A stretch of DNA of 64,000 bases. Origin: Pseudocercospora fijiensis CIRAD86 (lineage: Eukaryota; Ascomycota; Dothideomycetes; Mycosphaerellales; Mycosphaerellaceae). The stretch lies in NCBI RefSeq assembly GCF_000340215.1, contig NW_006921535.1, forward strand, positions 1,926,483 to 1,990,482, given 5' to 3'. The notes beneath the pieces were generated by a model. That model was not told the origin of the DNA. It was given only the letters and a program-made list of their open reading frames with translations, and searched no databases. The stretch's first letter is position 1; every line of letters begins with the position of its first letter. Made by a program: the position numbers and the translations under genes. Positions 11,100 to 22,588 of this stretch are shown piece by piece.

Positions 11100-14000
11100 A
11101 TGTGCATCGTAGAGCAGTCCAACATGGTTGATCAGCTAGAGAGTGCTGGTTCTGTCGCAGGATATCCGAGACCGGAAATGACGAGACGTGATTCCGCTGC
11201 CTCGACTTGGAAAGCTCTACCGGTGAGCCTGTCCTATAGTCATGGTGAAAGTCGGAAAGACATCGAGAGATATGTCCAGCTTGCATGGTTGCTGCTCCTA
11301 TCCACGTATGATGGAACTGTTCAGCCAACTTGCTGGTTCCGAAAGCGCGGCGAGACCGTTTGTACCAAGCTGCTATTCGCATCGATCGATCGATCCATGG
11401 CTTTGCGGGATCATGAATTTCAGACACGAGAGCTCTCAACAAATAATCCTGAGTCGCGCGGGAACGCAAGTACGGTAATTGCGAAAGGACCACTCATGGA
11501 AGCCCTGGATTGGGTCACTTCAGGTGACGCAGAAGTGAGATCTGAAATTGTCGACTTCGTTCTCGTGTTGGACGATGATGAGAATTCTGTCCATCTGCTT
11601 TTCAAGCAAGGCCAGCATGGTGTCCAGGACGATGATGTTACTGGTCGTATCGAGACGTTGAAATCGATTCTGTCCGTCATCCTTGAGTCTTCTACAATCG
11701 TATTAGGAGATGCGGACTTTCTCAGCGACTACGATAAACGCCGAATCATCGAATGGAACCGGCCCATGCCTGATCCTCCGCTCGACCTTACTATTCCCTC
11801 AGCCTTCGCGACAATAGCCAGAGCAAGTCCGAATGCCTCAGCAATATTTGCTTGGGATGGAGGGATGACATACGATGAGCTCGACATAGCTTCGTCCGGC
11901 ATTGCATCGCTTTTGAACCCGACAGAAAATCGCGAATCTGGAGCCATGATCTTGTTCATCATGAGAAAGTCGAAATGGGCCTTGGTGGCGGCTCTAGCCA
12001 TTCTCAAGTCTGGCAAAGCAATCGTCCCACTTGACCCAGATTGGCCGAAAGCCAGAATTGATCAAATCATCGATCTCACCGGAGCTAGAATGGCCGTTTG
12101 CGACGAGAATACCAAAGACCTTCTTGAGCTGGACAGGGTTTCTGCAACAATCGTTCCTTCACCGGCCGTCTCGCCTGCAAACAAGCGTTCTTTTGAAGAT
12201 TCCTGCACGTCGAAAGATGTGGCATTTGTTCTGTTCTCATCGGGAAGCACCGGCGTTCCCAAAGGCATGCTGAGAGAGCATGGAACTGCATGTACAGGAT
12301 CTTATGCACATGCTCGAGCAATGCACCTGGACAGTACCAGCCGCGTTCTGCAGTTTGCCAACCATGTCTTTGACGTCGCAATGCTCGGTAAGAAGCGATG
12401 CATTTCGTACTTTGTCGCGTCAGGAGCTGATTCTTGAGGGCAGACTTCTTTACGACGCTTCTCATGGGAGGCTGTGTATGCATCCCTTCCGACTTGGATC
12501 GCAAGAACGATGTAGCAGGATTCGTCAATCGCTCCCAAGCCAATTGGGCCCTCCTTACTCCTACCGTAGCCGAACTTCTCGATCCGTGCACTGTTCCGAG
12601 TTTCAGGTTCGTGACTCTGGGCGGGGAGTCCATCAAACCTGCGACTTTGGAGAAATGGCTGAAGGTTTGCCGGGTAGGTATCAACTACGGATCTGCGGAG
12701 GTGGATGTCACGCACGTCCGAGATGTGTTTGACGCTTCAAATCCTTCCAATGTAGGCCTACGCTTACCAAGCTGCTTGGCATACATAGTGGACTCAGAGA
12801 ATGCCGCCAACGTACTGCCGGTAGGAGCAGTTGGGGAGCTGGTTATAGCCGGATCAACAATGGCCCGCGAGTATCTAAATGCTCCTGAAAAGACGGCACA
12901 AGTGTTTATAAGCACACCCCAGAGGTGGTTCACTCGAGGTTTCGTCGAAGAAAGCAGTGCGCTGGTGTCTCGCTTATACCGCATGGGTGACCTCTGTCGG
13001 CAAAGACATGACGGCTCGTTTGACTTCGTAGGCCGCAAGGACTTCCAAGTGAAAGTGAATAGTAAGTCCACCGATGTGCGCTTAGTCGAGCGTTGTCGTT
13101 GACCACTCATGCTCAGGTCAAAAGGTCGAGCTTGGAGACATCGAAAGCAGACTCTGCCAGCATGCCGCAGTCAAGCAATGCATAGTCTTGTATCCGCTGC
13201 AAGGCCCATACTCAAGACGCCTCGTGGCGGTCGTCCAGTCGCACGGCGAGTGCTCGCATCGAACGCGGCACGATCGAGCCGCAAAGGAGGCTGTATCGGT
13301 GCTCAGCTTCCGTTCCATGACCGACTTTCTGTCTCGCAAGCTGCCATCGTTCATGCTTCCGAGCGTTCTGATCAGGCTGAAAACCATGCCTTACACGCCA
13401 ACCATGAAGATTGATCGCAATCGGCTCAAAGTGTGGCTGATGGAGGACGATGTCGGGGGTGAAAGTGCAGGGGCAGGGCCAGGGGAGATATGTCACATAT
13501 CTACTGCCCTCGACGGCTCGGCACTCTTTGCGGAGGAGTTGACAGCAATGAGGCTGTCATGCATCGTTGCGGATGTCGTCGCTGACAGAGCCTCAGGCAT
13601 ATGGGCGTCTGTGCATGGGCATGACAACCGTCTTGTCGACATTGGCATCGACTCGGCGCAGACGATGCAACTTGCTTCCAAGATTCACCAGGAGTTTGGA
13701 GCCAAGGTTCTCGTCGAGGTGCTGGCCGATCCGGACATGACAGTCCGCAAACTGGCAGCTCTGCTCGGCACCACGACGTCCGGGTCGGGCGATCAGGATG
13801 TGCACACGAGAATCAAGGAAAGGGTACACTTCCTAAAGGAGCAAGTTGCTCACGTGTCACAAGCAGTGCTTGGCATCGGGGGTTCGGATCGGAAAATCTC
13901 CATCCCGAGATCAACGAAACGACACGTCCTCCTCACGGGAGCAACCGGATACTTGGGCCTAGCTATCCTCCAACACCTCCTCACATCGGACCAAGTCGCT

Positions 14001-15044
14001 TCAGTCGTGGTGTTGGTCCGCGCCGACGGGCCTGTTCAAGCCGGAGAGAGAGTGAGGCACGCCCTCGCCGCGGCAGGATGTCCTCCCGATGACCAAGAAA
14101 AGCTGCGTGCATGGCCTGGAGATTTGTCCAGAGCCAGACTGGGCCTGGACGAGGAGCAGTGGCACGAGCTCACGAGTGAAGAGGAGCGAATAGGCCATGA
14201 TGGAGCAAACGTCGATACCATCATCCACTGTGGAGCTGTGGTTGACTGGTCAAAGAGCTATGAGCAACTGCGTGCCGTAAACGTGGGCTCGACGGAACAA
14301 TTGATCAAGGTGACTCGAGAATCGCCTCACATACAATGCTTCATCTTCATCTCCGGAGGAAGATACCCCGACCCAAGGCAGAACCCCGATCGAGACCTCG
14401 AGGCAATGTATGCGGAGACCGCCGAAAGCACTGGATATGCGCAATCCAAGTTTGTGGCAGAGCGAGTGGTCGAAAATGTCCGGCGTGTCTCTTCTAAGAA
14501 GTCAATACACATTGTCAGCCCTGCATATTTGATCGGCAGTGGAAGGACTGGCGCCGCAAATCAAGATGACTACCTTTGGCGCATGGTTTGGGCGGCCGTA
14601 CGTGCCAGAGCATATAATTCGGACGAAGATCACCACTGGCTTTTTGTTGCTGAAACAGATTCCGTTGCTAGACGGATCGTTACTTTGGCGTCGCAGGATT
14701 CGGCCGATCGGGTGGGCATGCATCTCAACATCCTGGATGGCTTGGGCGTGCTTGAGTTCTGGAAGATTGTTACCGATGTCTCAAAACTTTCTCTCGCACC
14801 AGAAAGCGCTGATATCTGGATTCAGAAAGTCAGGTGCGACATGGAAGATACCTCCGATCATCTGCTCTGGCCCCTGGCAAATGCCCTCGCTCTCAACAAT
14901 GGACATCTTACGAAGTGCTCCTGCTTGACAGCAGACATGGAATTGGAACACGCATCGAGACACGTCAGTACAGCCGTGAGACGAAACCTAGAGTACCTTT
15001 CGAGTGTTGGCTTCTTTGGTCGAAGCTTGAAGCTTTCTCCCTGA
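11100..15044 (+). CDS. NRPS-like enzyme: adenylation, carrier, thioester reductase (A-T-R)
   Basis: A 1277-residue protein from exons 11100-12387, 12444-13061 and 13117-15044; both introns (56 and 55 nt) restore core motifs. The adenylation domain shows the phosphate-binding loop FSSGSTGVPKG, a spliced FDVAMLDFFTTLL and the late motif GRKDFQVKVNSQKVELGDIE. It ends with TPTMKIDRN, which holds the catalytic Lys. The carrier domain has DIGIDSAQTMQL with the phosphopantetheine Ser. The reductase domain has TGATGYLG for NAD(P)H and YAQSK as the Tyr/Lys pair. The expected activity is amino-acid activation and two- or four-electron reductive release as an aldehyde or alcohol. No condensation domain is evident, although about 200 uncharacterised residues precede the A domain. 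ATG 11100 is the first in frame; 11124 is an alternative. It is the core enzyme of the cluster. Confidence 0.88.
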
Positions 15045-15104
15045 TGGGACCGGTCAAGAGGCTGGTAAGGACATAGTAGACTGCTAACGTTTGCAATCAA
15101 CATC

Positions 15105-16448
15105 TCAGCATCCTAACACCGAGAACTCTGAGGTGTCTTCCTTAACTGCATGCGAGCCCGGTCCCTCTCCTGCACGCAATTCACGTAGCGCATGCAGCAC
15201 AATTCGCTCGTAACCTGTTGCCGCACCCAACAAGTCCGCTTCCGTGAGTGACTCGTGATCAGTGTGCGCAACGAAGATCGTCCCAGGGCCGAATAGGTAC
15301 CTCTTCTGATTCGGCACTGTCTTTCTCAGCCATGGTATATCAGTACCGTAGTTCACTGTCATCACATCGAACCCTGGCACATCAGAGTCGAGATCGATAG
15401 GCCCGTATCCTGCGCTACCGAAATCGAGCTCCACAACATCCGATGCTTTCATGTCGCTACTCAAGAAAGGAGACACAGCCTCGTGCACAGCATGAGTAAT
15501 GGCATTTTGGATATCGCCAGGCGATCCATCTGCAATGCGAACAGCGAGACCAGCCGATGCACTCTCAGCCACGACACCGAGCGCTACGCCTCCTTCTATG
15601 AGGCCAAGATTTATGGTCGTCTTGCCATACTTTTCACTCTGCGGGAGATGGTCGCCAAGATGGCGAAGGCGTGCTACAGCAGCGACGAGAATAGCCGTCG
15701 CACTCCTGCCCAACCACGGATATCCTGAATGCGCCGCCTGGCCTTTGGCATGAATGTGTGCGACTATGATACCCTTATGGCCTGCCACCAATCTGCCTTC
15801 CGTCGGCTCGCCAAAGACGACAACGCGAGGCCTCAGTTGCAAGTTATTCGCGAATTTCATGCCCACGCCTCCAACTTCTTCCCCGACAACAAAGAGCATG
15901 GACACATCTGAAGGAGAGATTTGCGAGGTTGCGAGAAGCTTGTTGACTGCTAGCACTTGAGCAGCCACGCTACCCTTTGCGTCGACGGAGCCTCGGCCAT
16001 GTATTGTTCCGTTGCTGCAGCGCTTGTATGGAATGAATGGTGGTACCTTTGCGCATTATCAGCCATTTGAGGTCCTGTTCACGCCGTGCAAGGCATGAAA
16101 GGGTCTCACAGTATCGATGTGGCTTGTGAGCATCACTTTCGCGTCTCTAACATCGCCCGGCCACGCAAGCACGTTGAATCGCTCAGGCTGGCGGGAGAGG
16201 TATTGCTTTTCGACATTATAGCCTTGCGCCTGTAAGCTTTTGGCAAGCCAATCACCGACCGGCTTCTCGTTCCCAGAGATGGACTCGATCTCTACCAAGT
16301 CTCTGTGGAAGGATATGAGGTCGTGAGCAAGGCATCGGTCTCGCAGTGTCGCATAGCGCCGGCACGCATGTGATACACGCAGCCGCTGAGCGGCTATCAT
16401 GTTAGAGCCGGGCGACAGCAGAAATGAGGCTTGGCGGAAGAAGTTCAT
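15105..16448 (-). CDS. M20-family metallo-amidohydrolase (ArgE/acetylornithine deacetylase-like)
   Basis: A 426-residue protein from exon 1 (16110-16448) and exon 2 (15105-16046), with a 63-nt intron. Splicing rebuilds SHIDTVPPFIPY, which carries the first metal His and Asp. GRGSVDAKGS follows with the bridging Asp, then GEEVGG with the catalytic Glu pair, and a late metal His in FVAHTDHESLTE. The dimerisation lid lies between. Family members hydrolyse N-acyl amino acids or C-terminal amide bonds with two zinc ions. The N-terminal 30 residues are hydrophobic to basic and could be a targeting signal. It is convergent with the NRPS-like gene (60 bp between stops) and shares a promoter gap with the AKR gene. 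A role in deacylating a pathway intermediate is possible. So is ordinary amino-acid metabolism. Confidence 0.85.
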
Positions 16449-17397
16449 GGCACTTCAATGCGTGAATCGACACAGCACGAGTCTTGTTTGACCACGATCA
16501 CTGTGCAAATACACATGAGTCTTGGTGCAATTGGATCTGCCATGGCATCACTGTCTGATCAGGCTGAATTACGGACTTACACGTCAGCGAAGGCCCCGCA
16601 ATGCCATTTCTTCTGGCACGTCGTCTGCATTGATTGAGTGGTCCCTGTCCTCGTAACATCGCGATGATGCATTTTTCGTGGACTGTCACCTGGTGGCCAA
16701 ATGCCTATCTCTCTCTCCCGTCCACTTCACCCCGGATTATCGCCCGGGGAAGCGTGACGATCGAGAGACTAGGGCATATCCTGGGTCGACATTCTGCCCC
16801 TGCCCCTGTAGAACTTTGACTAGCTTTGTGGTTGGCTCGACGTCTCTCGGTCCTTCCGCTCCCTTCATAACTTTACCCAGACATCGTGGCATCTCATACT
16901 CATGGGATCGAAGGTGCTCTACTGAGGATCAAGCTCGATTTCTCACATTGATATGCTCTGAGGTCTAGAAGCTACCTGCTTGCGGTTCATTTGTGCTGGG
17001 ATCGAGGTATCGCCTATTTGAGGCTGGTCAACAATTAGGGCTCATGGTCCCAGCACGCTAATATTCAGGGTAGACTGGGCCAGAAAGCTGCACACAGTAC
17101 CTTTGTACATGTGGAATACATCACGTCGCTTCTTGCTGGCCGCCTCTGGATCATCCGATCTAACAATGCTCGCCTCCTTGTCCAGCCTCGTAAGCACTTT
17201 GCGCTTCTTGGCATTTTCCGTGTCAAACTCTTGCCCACATTGTTCGATGCTGGCCTTGTATATTGTCTCGGGACGGATTCAGGTGGCCATGAATAAGGGC
17301 GCGCCTAGTAACCGAGAACTTCAGGTCCGATAGTCTCTCCAGCGTTAGGACTTTCTAGCCTGTACACAATCCGGGCTTGATTTATTCACTCGCAACG
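16449..17397. promoter_or_regulatory. Divergent promoter gap between M20 and AKR genes
   Basis: About 950 bp with no convincing coding frame. It separates two divergently transcribed cluster genes and presumably carries both promoters. No RNA gene was recognised. Confidence 0.45.
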
Positions 17398-18531
17398 ATG
17401 GAATACTGCTCGTAGGTCTGCTTCATCTCTATCTTGAAAGAAGTCGCGTTCTGATTTCAGCCTGTACAGTCTCGGTCGTTCTGGGCTCAAAGTCTCCCGC
17501 ATCATCCTCGGCTGTATGACTTTTGGCTCTCCGCATTGGCAACCTTGGATCCTGAACGCAGAGGCTGCTCTTCCATTGTTGAAGCATGCTTTCGACATCG
17601 GCATTAACACATGGGACACCGCCGACGTATACAGTCATGGCGAATCAGAAAGGATCATTGGAGAGGCGATCAAGCAGTTCAAGCTACCCCGACACAAGCT
17701 GGTCATCATGACAAAATGCTACTTTCCAGTCTCTGAAGATGGTACACAGCCTCCATTCAACATGTTTGTGAGGAATGATGGAAAAGATGTGAACGGCATG
17801 GGATTGTCCAGGAAACATATTTTCGATGCCGTGGATAGCAGTACAAGCCGCCTGAAGACGTATATCGATGTGCTTCAGATACATCGTTTGGACCGGGAGA
17901 CAGACAAGACCGAAATCATGAGAGCGTTGAATGACGTCGTGAACTCTGGTAAAGGTACAGCAACAGATGCTACGACTTTAGAAGCAGGCTTGCAGCTTAC
18001 TGACTCTACTTAGTCCGGTATATTGGAGCTTCGTCGATGGCAGTGTGGGAATTTCAGATGTTGCAGAATATCGCAGAGAAGCATGGATGGCACAAGTTCA
18101 TTTCTATGCAAAATTATCACAATCTGATCTTTCGCGAAGAAGAACGCGAAATGATTCCGTACTGTAAGGCGACTAGTGTTGGATTGATGCCATGGTCGCC
18201 AATCGCTCGTGGCGCACTGGCACGGCCATTTTCTGATCGAGGCGGTTCTCGGCGAGAGCGGACGGATCCTCTAGTAGATCAGAGAGCTCGCTCTTCAAAC
18301 GCTGATGAACAAATCATCAATCGTGTGGAGCAGCTCGCGAAAAAGTACCATGTGACCATGGCCTGCATTGCTACATCCTGGTGCATATACCACGGGGAGT
18401 GCCCGATCGTAGGCCTCAACAGCGCAGCTCGAATGGATGAAATGGTCAAAGGTCTTGCTTTCAAATTGTCTGCAGAAGACGTAGCGTACTTAGAGGAGCC
18501 ATACCTACCCAAGGAGATCACTGGATACTGA
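17398..18531 (+). CDS. Aldo-keto reductase
   Basis: A 341-residue protein from exons 17398-17411, 17461-17954 and 18014-18531. The first exon is only 14 nt (MEYC plus two bases); it is supported because the spliced start reads LGRSGLKVSRIILGCMTFGS, the normal AKR N-terminus, and because the phases fit. The second intron restores NSGKVRYIGASS. Catalytic residues are visible: Asp in NTWDTADVYSHGESE with the Tyr four residues on, Lys in KLVIMTKCY, and a His in LQIHRLDRETD. The NADPH-binding region lies in MPWSPIARGAL. Members reduce aldehydes and ketones, and this one could act on the aldehyde released by the A-T-R enzyme. Its stop overlaps the 3' end of the opposing GST coding sequence by 14 bp. 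Confidence 0.87.
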
Positions 18532-19328
18532 TATCCTTGTTCTGCAAAATCCGCTGGACAGCAGGCCTCTTTGCAAGACGCTGATGCCAGCTGTGATAGC
18601 ACGGATACTTCTGGAAAATTTCCAAGGCCTGACTTTTGCCCATTACCTCCTCTATAAGTCGCGGTCAGTAAGTTGGCATTACACCGAGAATGCGAGACAC
18701 GACTTGCCGATCTTGTTGTTCCATGGCACGAAGACAAGGTCAGCAAAGGTGCACTTTTCTCCAACGAGGTACCCCGTGCCGTTCCGTTTCAAATAGTGCT
18801 CCAAGATGCTGGAAATCCGAACGACATCGTCTGAAAATCTTTGGATGACGCTGGGGACTTTGTCGTTGTGCTGATTCGAGAACCACGCCTTGAGGGAGAA
18901 GAAGGGGCTCTGCGCACCCATCTGATAAGCTAGCCATTGTTGACACATCCACCACTTCTGCGTGTCTGGCGCGTAATGCAGCTTTCGTTCCTTGTCATAT
19001 GTTTGGATGAGATACTCCACGATCGCCAATGACTCCCATAGGGTAATGTATTTCTTGGTATCCTCAAGGATGATCATGCCGGTATTCTTGTCTTCCACGG
19101 GAGGCGCTCCTTCGTCGCTGCTCCGCTCATGTCGATCGGAATTCTGGGATGCACTCTCGATGATTTTGACATCGAAAGGTATTTGAAGCTCTTCTAGAAT
19201 GAGCCCGACTTTTTGTGGATTTGGTCCCTAAATATATATCAGCCTCGTGTCTTGTGAACAAGTCATTATGGACGATGGCTTACTGGATCCTGGATGTGCA
19301 AGACCAGACGATCGACCGGTCGCGACAT
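18518..19328 (-). CDS. Ure2-like glutathione S-transferase
   Basis: A 232-residue protein from exons 19284-19328, 18708-19227 and 18518-18651. The thioredoxin-like half begins LVLHIQDPGPNPQKVGLILEE and contains the glutathione-binding LWESLAIVEYL. The helical half ends YHSWHQRLAKRPAVQRIL, a typical GST C-terminus. The last intron (18652-18707, 56 nt) uses a GC-AG boundary (GCAAGT donor). Without it the frame stops at 18679 and loses the conserved C-terminus; with it the phases agree. GSTs conjugate glutathione to reactive electrophiles or catalyse steps such as thiol addition. In this context the enzyme could detoxify or build in sulfur. Its coding sequence overlaps the AKR gene tail to tail. 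Confidence 0.82.
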
Positions 19329-19930
19329 CTTAGCGCTTGTGGAGGCCTGCGCTCTGCTGGATCTGTTGATTGTTGTTCCGAGAATAGGAGGATTTAAGAT
19401 TGCTGTGCGTCTTCGGAAGCACAGGACATATTGTTTTGCAAGCGCTGATACTGCCAGAGATTTGACTTCAATCAGTGCCATGATGCAGTGAAGTGCTTTA
19501 ACGACCCAATGGAAGAGATATGGTCGAATATCGAAAGAGCTTTGGACAATTTCTCATGAAAAGAGGTAGAGTGACGCTGCGGGTCGTACTTATCCTTACC
19601 TGTGCCATGTCAACTCGGACCCATGCTCGTACTATAACATATGTCAGTACCTCTGTGCACGTCAAACCCTTCCCAATCGGAAAGTCAGAGTAAAGACTGA
19701 GTTGCGGGCGTAGACATGTCAGACTGATATTCAGAGAAACAGTGATGGCGATTGTGTTTCTGATGATGATCAGGGCAGAAAGCTGACAACGAGCCAGGAA
19801 TATTCATAAGACTCAGCCATGAGCTTAGAGTTTGCACGCCGCTCAGGTGCTCATTCAGCCGAATACTATCTCAGGTAGCATCGGTATGCTCTCCAGAATG
19901 GAGCTGTAGCAAAATACCGCCTCAAACGAT
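19329..19930. other. Intergenic region, no gene seen
   Basis: About 600 bp upstream of the GST gene and downstream of the P450 gene, both on the minus strand. No open frame with coding character was found. It probably contains the GST promoter. Confidence 0.45.
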
Positions 19931-21672
19931 TCACTGTTTCGCAAAGAAAGGAATAGGCCTAACGCCTGCCATCATTTTGCCAGACTTTGGTCCACCAACA
20001 TAGCCCTTCATGTGCTCGATCCCTTCGTCGTTCACAACGTACGTTTCGAAATTTGAATACGTGAAAAGCAGAACATACTTCGTCACTATGCAATAGGGAT
20101 TAGCATGCGTCTTACAGGCCGGAAGAGTTGTGTGCAGCTTACCAAGTAGCGCAAGATGGCTTCCAAGACACATTCTTGCGCCCGAACTGAATGCCCAGAA
20201 CCATCTCAGCTTCTCATCCGGGCCATACAAGTCCGTCTTCGCTCCTGAATGAAGCCACCTCTCAGGCTGCCAGACGTTCGGATCGGGGAACACGGCAGGA
20301 TTGGCGTGCAGGAATCGCGCATAACTCTGAACTCTGTAGCCTCCAGGAATGTTCTCATATCTTCCCAATTTGCTGAGCTTGCCGTATGGGGTGACCCGAG
20401 CCTGTCCGCCAGCTACAGTAGGGTGTACACGCAGTGTTTCCATCACCACTGCATGCAGCAGTGGGAGTGAATCAACCAAGCTCGGCGCAGGTAGGGAAGC
20501 AGACGAATCTGTGCGGATATCAGGTCCGAGTGCCTGACATTCCCGGCGTAGCCGTTGCTGTAAGTCCACGTTACGAGATAGCTCCCACACAGCATATGTT
20601 AAGGTGATGGCCAATGTTTCGTCCGAGGCGTGGATTTGGTCACAGACCTCGGCCGCAATCTCTAGCTGCTGAGGAGAGCAGGAAATAGGCCTGTGGCCTT
20701 CGAGGACTTTCAAAGATGGCGTAGAGCTCAAGCCCTCCTTGTCGAGTGTATATTTGAACTGCTGATATACAGTGGGTACCTCTTCTGGTGCTGTATTGTC
20801 GGAGCCCGGGTCGGCGAGGGCATTCTCAGCGCGATCGCACATGTCCAGACAGAACATATGTAGAGCCTCTAGACTCTTATATCGTTCCTTGGAAAGGAAG
20901 CCAATACTTTCCAGAAAGGATATACAACCAGGGAATTCGTGGAGCCAGAACATCATCGGATACGGACGTCCTTTATGAATTTCATGAATACACTTCGCAT
21001 GCTGGGTTCTGTCATTCAAAAAGTTCGTGCCAGCTTTCGTGCCAAAGGTGTAACCGGTCACAACGTCGATGGCCAATGCAGAAAAGAGGATCATGGTGTC
21101 GAACGGCTGTTGTTCCATGGCGTATCCGATGACCAATGGAAGATAACGATACCGAATAATTTGATTTAGCAAACCGGACAGAGCGGGAGATGTGTACAGA
21201 TAGGACTTGGAGAAGATATGAGTGACTCTTCTTTTACGAATGGCATGAGAGGTGGCATCCAGGCTCGAAGACAGGTTATGTCTGCCGCAGTCCTCGTATA
21301 CACGGTAAAAGTAGTGGCGATCGAAATTCTTTCCATAGACAGTCTTGATCCCGTCATCTGAAACACCACGCAAGATGTGTCAGGTCATAAGACCGCCCAA
21401 AAGGTTTCCATTCCTGGATACAGACCTATGCAATTGACTGAGAGTTCTTGAGGGCCCAGTTGGACCACTTGGCCATATTTTTCATGGGCGGCGAACACAG
21501 TATCGTTCTCATCGTCCCAGTATCGTATCCAAAGCATGTAAAGAGAAGATATCTTCGCAAGCGGATGAACCGCTGGGATGCTGGCCACTGGACTCCAGAG
21601 CAGCGGGTAGAGAATGAAATGATACAAAGCCGCCGCAGCCAGAACGGCGGCAGCAAGCACAAGCAGGGCCAT
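19931..21672 (-). CDS. Cytochrome P450 monooxygenase (cluster P450 1)
   Basis: A 538-residue protein from exons 21426-21672, 20143-21357 and 19931-20085. A hydrophobic N-terminal anchor (about residues 2-22) predicts ER membrane attachment. The first intron (68 nt) restores NCIDDGIKTVYG. The second (20086-20142) is 57 nt without a stop, so unspliced reading passes through it and would insert 19 alien residues just after the haem loop. P450 landmarks are the K-helix ExxR (ETLRVHP), the PERW motif (WQPERWL) and the haem-binding FSSGARMCLG with its Cys thiolate. The I-helix reads HASDETLAITLTYAVWEL. It is an E-class fungal P450 of unknown substrate, divergent from the SUR2-like gene, and probably an oxidative tailoring enzyme of the cluster. 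Confidence 0.86.
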
Positions 21673-22588
21673 GCCAGATACGAGAAGCGTTCAGAGGGCT
21701 GCTAACTCGACAACAACTTGATCGAATTGAATGACTATGCAAAAGGAGAGACCTGGCCGACACCTGGGCGGGACAGCTTCCACGAGAGCGCTTCGCTAAG
21801 GCAAACAAGACGTGCCTTACGGTCAGCTTGACAAATTCGTGATGCCGTGCGCAAGATTTGACGGCGGGGAGACTAGTCAGAGAGGTATGCCAGTCGCTGC
21901 GCTCAGACACCACTCGTGGAAGCAAAGTGTTGCGTTGCGCTGTAGTGTGAGTTGAAAAGGCAGCATCGATTTCCAGGGTTGCATCGGAGAAATGCCGGGT
22001 ACCGCCGGTGAGCCCCGAACCTTAACCTTAACCTTGTGACGACCCGACCTCTTCCCTTCCCTTCCCTTCCCTTCCCTTCCCTTGTCTGCAACTCTGCATC
22101 CACCCGGCAAGGCTGCAGCTGGTGGAAGCCGGGCCGTCGCCAGGTGCCATGGCATTTCTCAACATCACCCCTTGGATCTCCTCATCGGCCTCACTGCGCT
22201 TCAATCTCCATCTACCCTGGGTTGAGGGTAAGACGTGGGAAAATGTCTACATCTACAGCTTGATCGCGCACCATGACTTGTGCCTCCTGGCCATACGCTT
22301 CCAGAAGGGTGTCGAGCGAAAGACTGCCGAATTGCGCCATGTCAAGGGTTTCAGGGCTGGGCGGAGATATGTATTCGCCGGGGCAAGCACGCCAGGCTAC
22401 GTAGACATGATGAGCACAGTCCAAGGACTGTTCTTTTCGACACTATCTGTGGCCCATCTTACGCGGCACTTGGGATGTGACCTACAAGTAATACACTCCG
22501 GGCTAACCTCAATCTCTCGATATTCAGCATTGTATCCAGCTCTGTCTCTTTGCCACAGCCCTCCGAATTTCTGAAGTCTTCCGCAGAC
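21673..22588. promoter_or_regulatory. Divergent promoter region with a pyrimidine repeat
   Basis: The gap lies between P450 1 (minus) and the SUR2-like gene (plus). At 22051-22083 there are over six tandem copies of CTTCC, preceded by a short CCTTAA repeat near 22020-22035. Pyrimidine runs are common just upstream of fungal start sites. An open frame at 22149-22574 starting MAFLNITPW is possible, but I do not recognise it and it does not splice obviously into the next gene. Confidence 0.4.
22051..22083 (+). repeat. Microsatellite (CTTCC)n
   Basis: Six full copies and a partial copy of the pentamer CTTCC are read directly. It lies in the divergent promoter region upstream of the SUR2-like gene. 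Confidence 0.9.

Noticed and set aside
22018..22036. Short CCTTAA tandem repeat as an internal telomere-like tract
   Set aside because: The fungal telomere unit is normally TTAGGG/CCCTAA; three copies of a different hexamer are not evidence.
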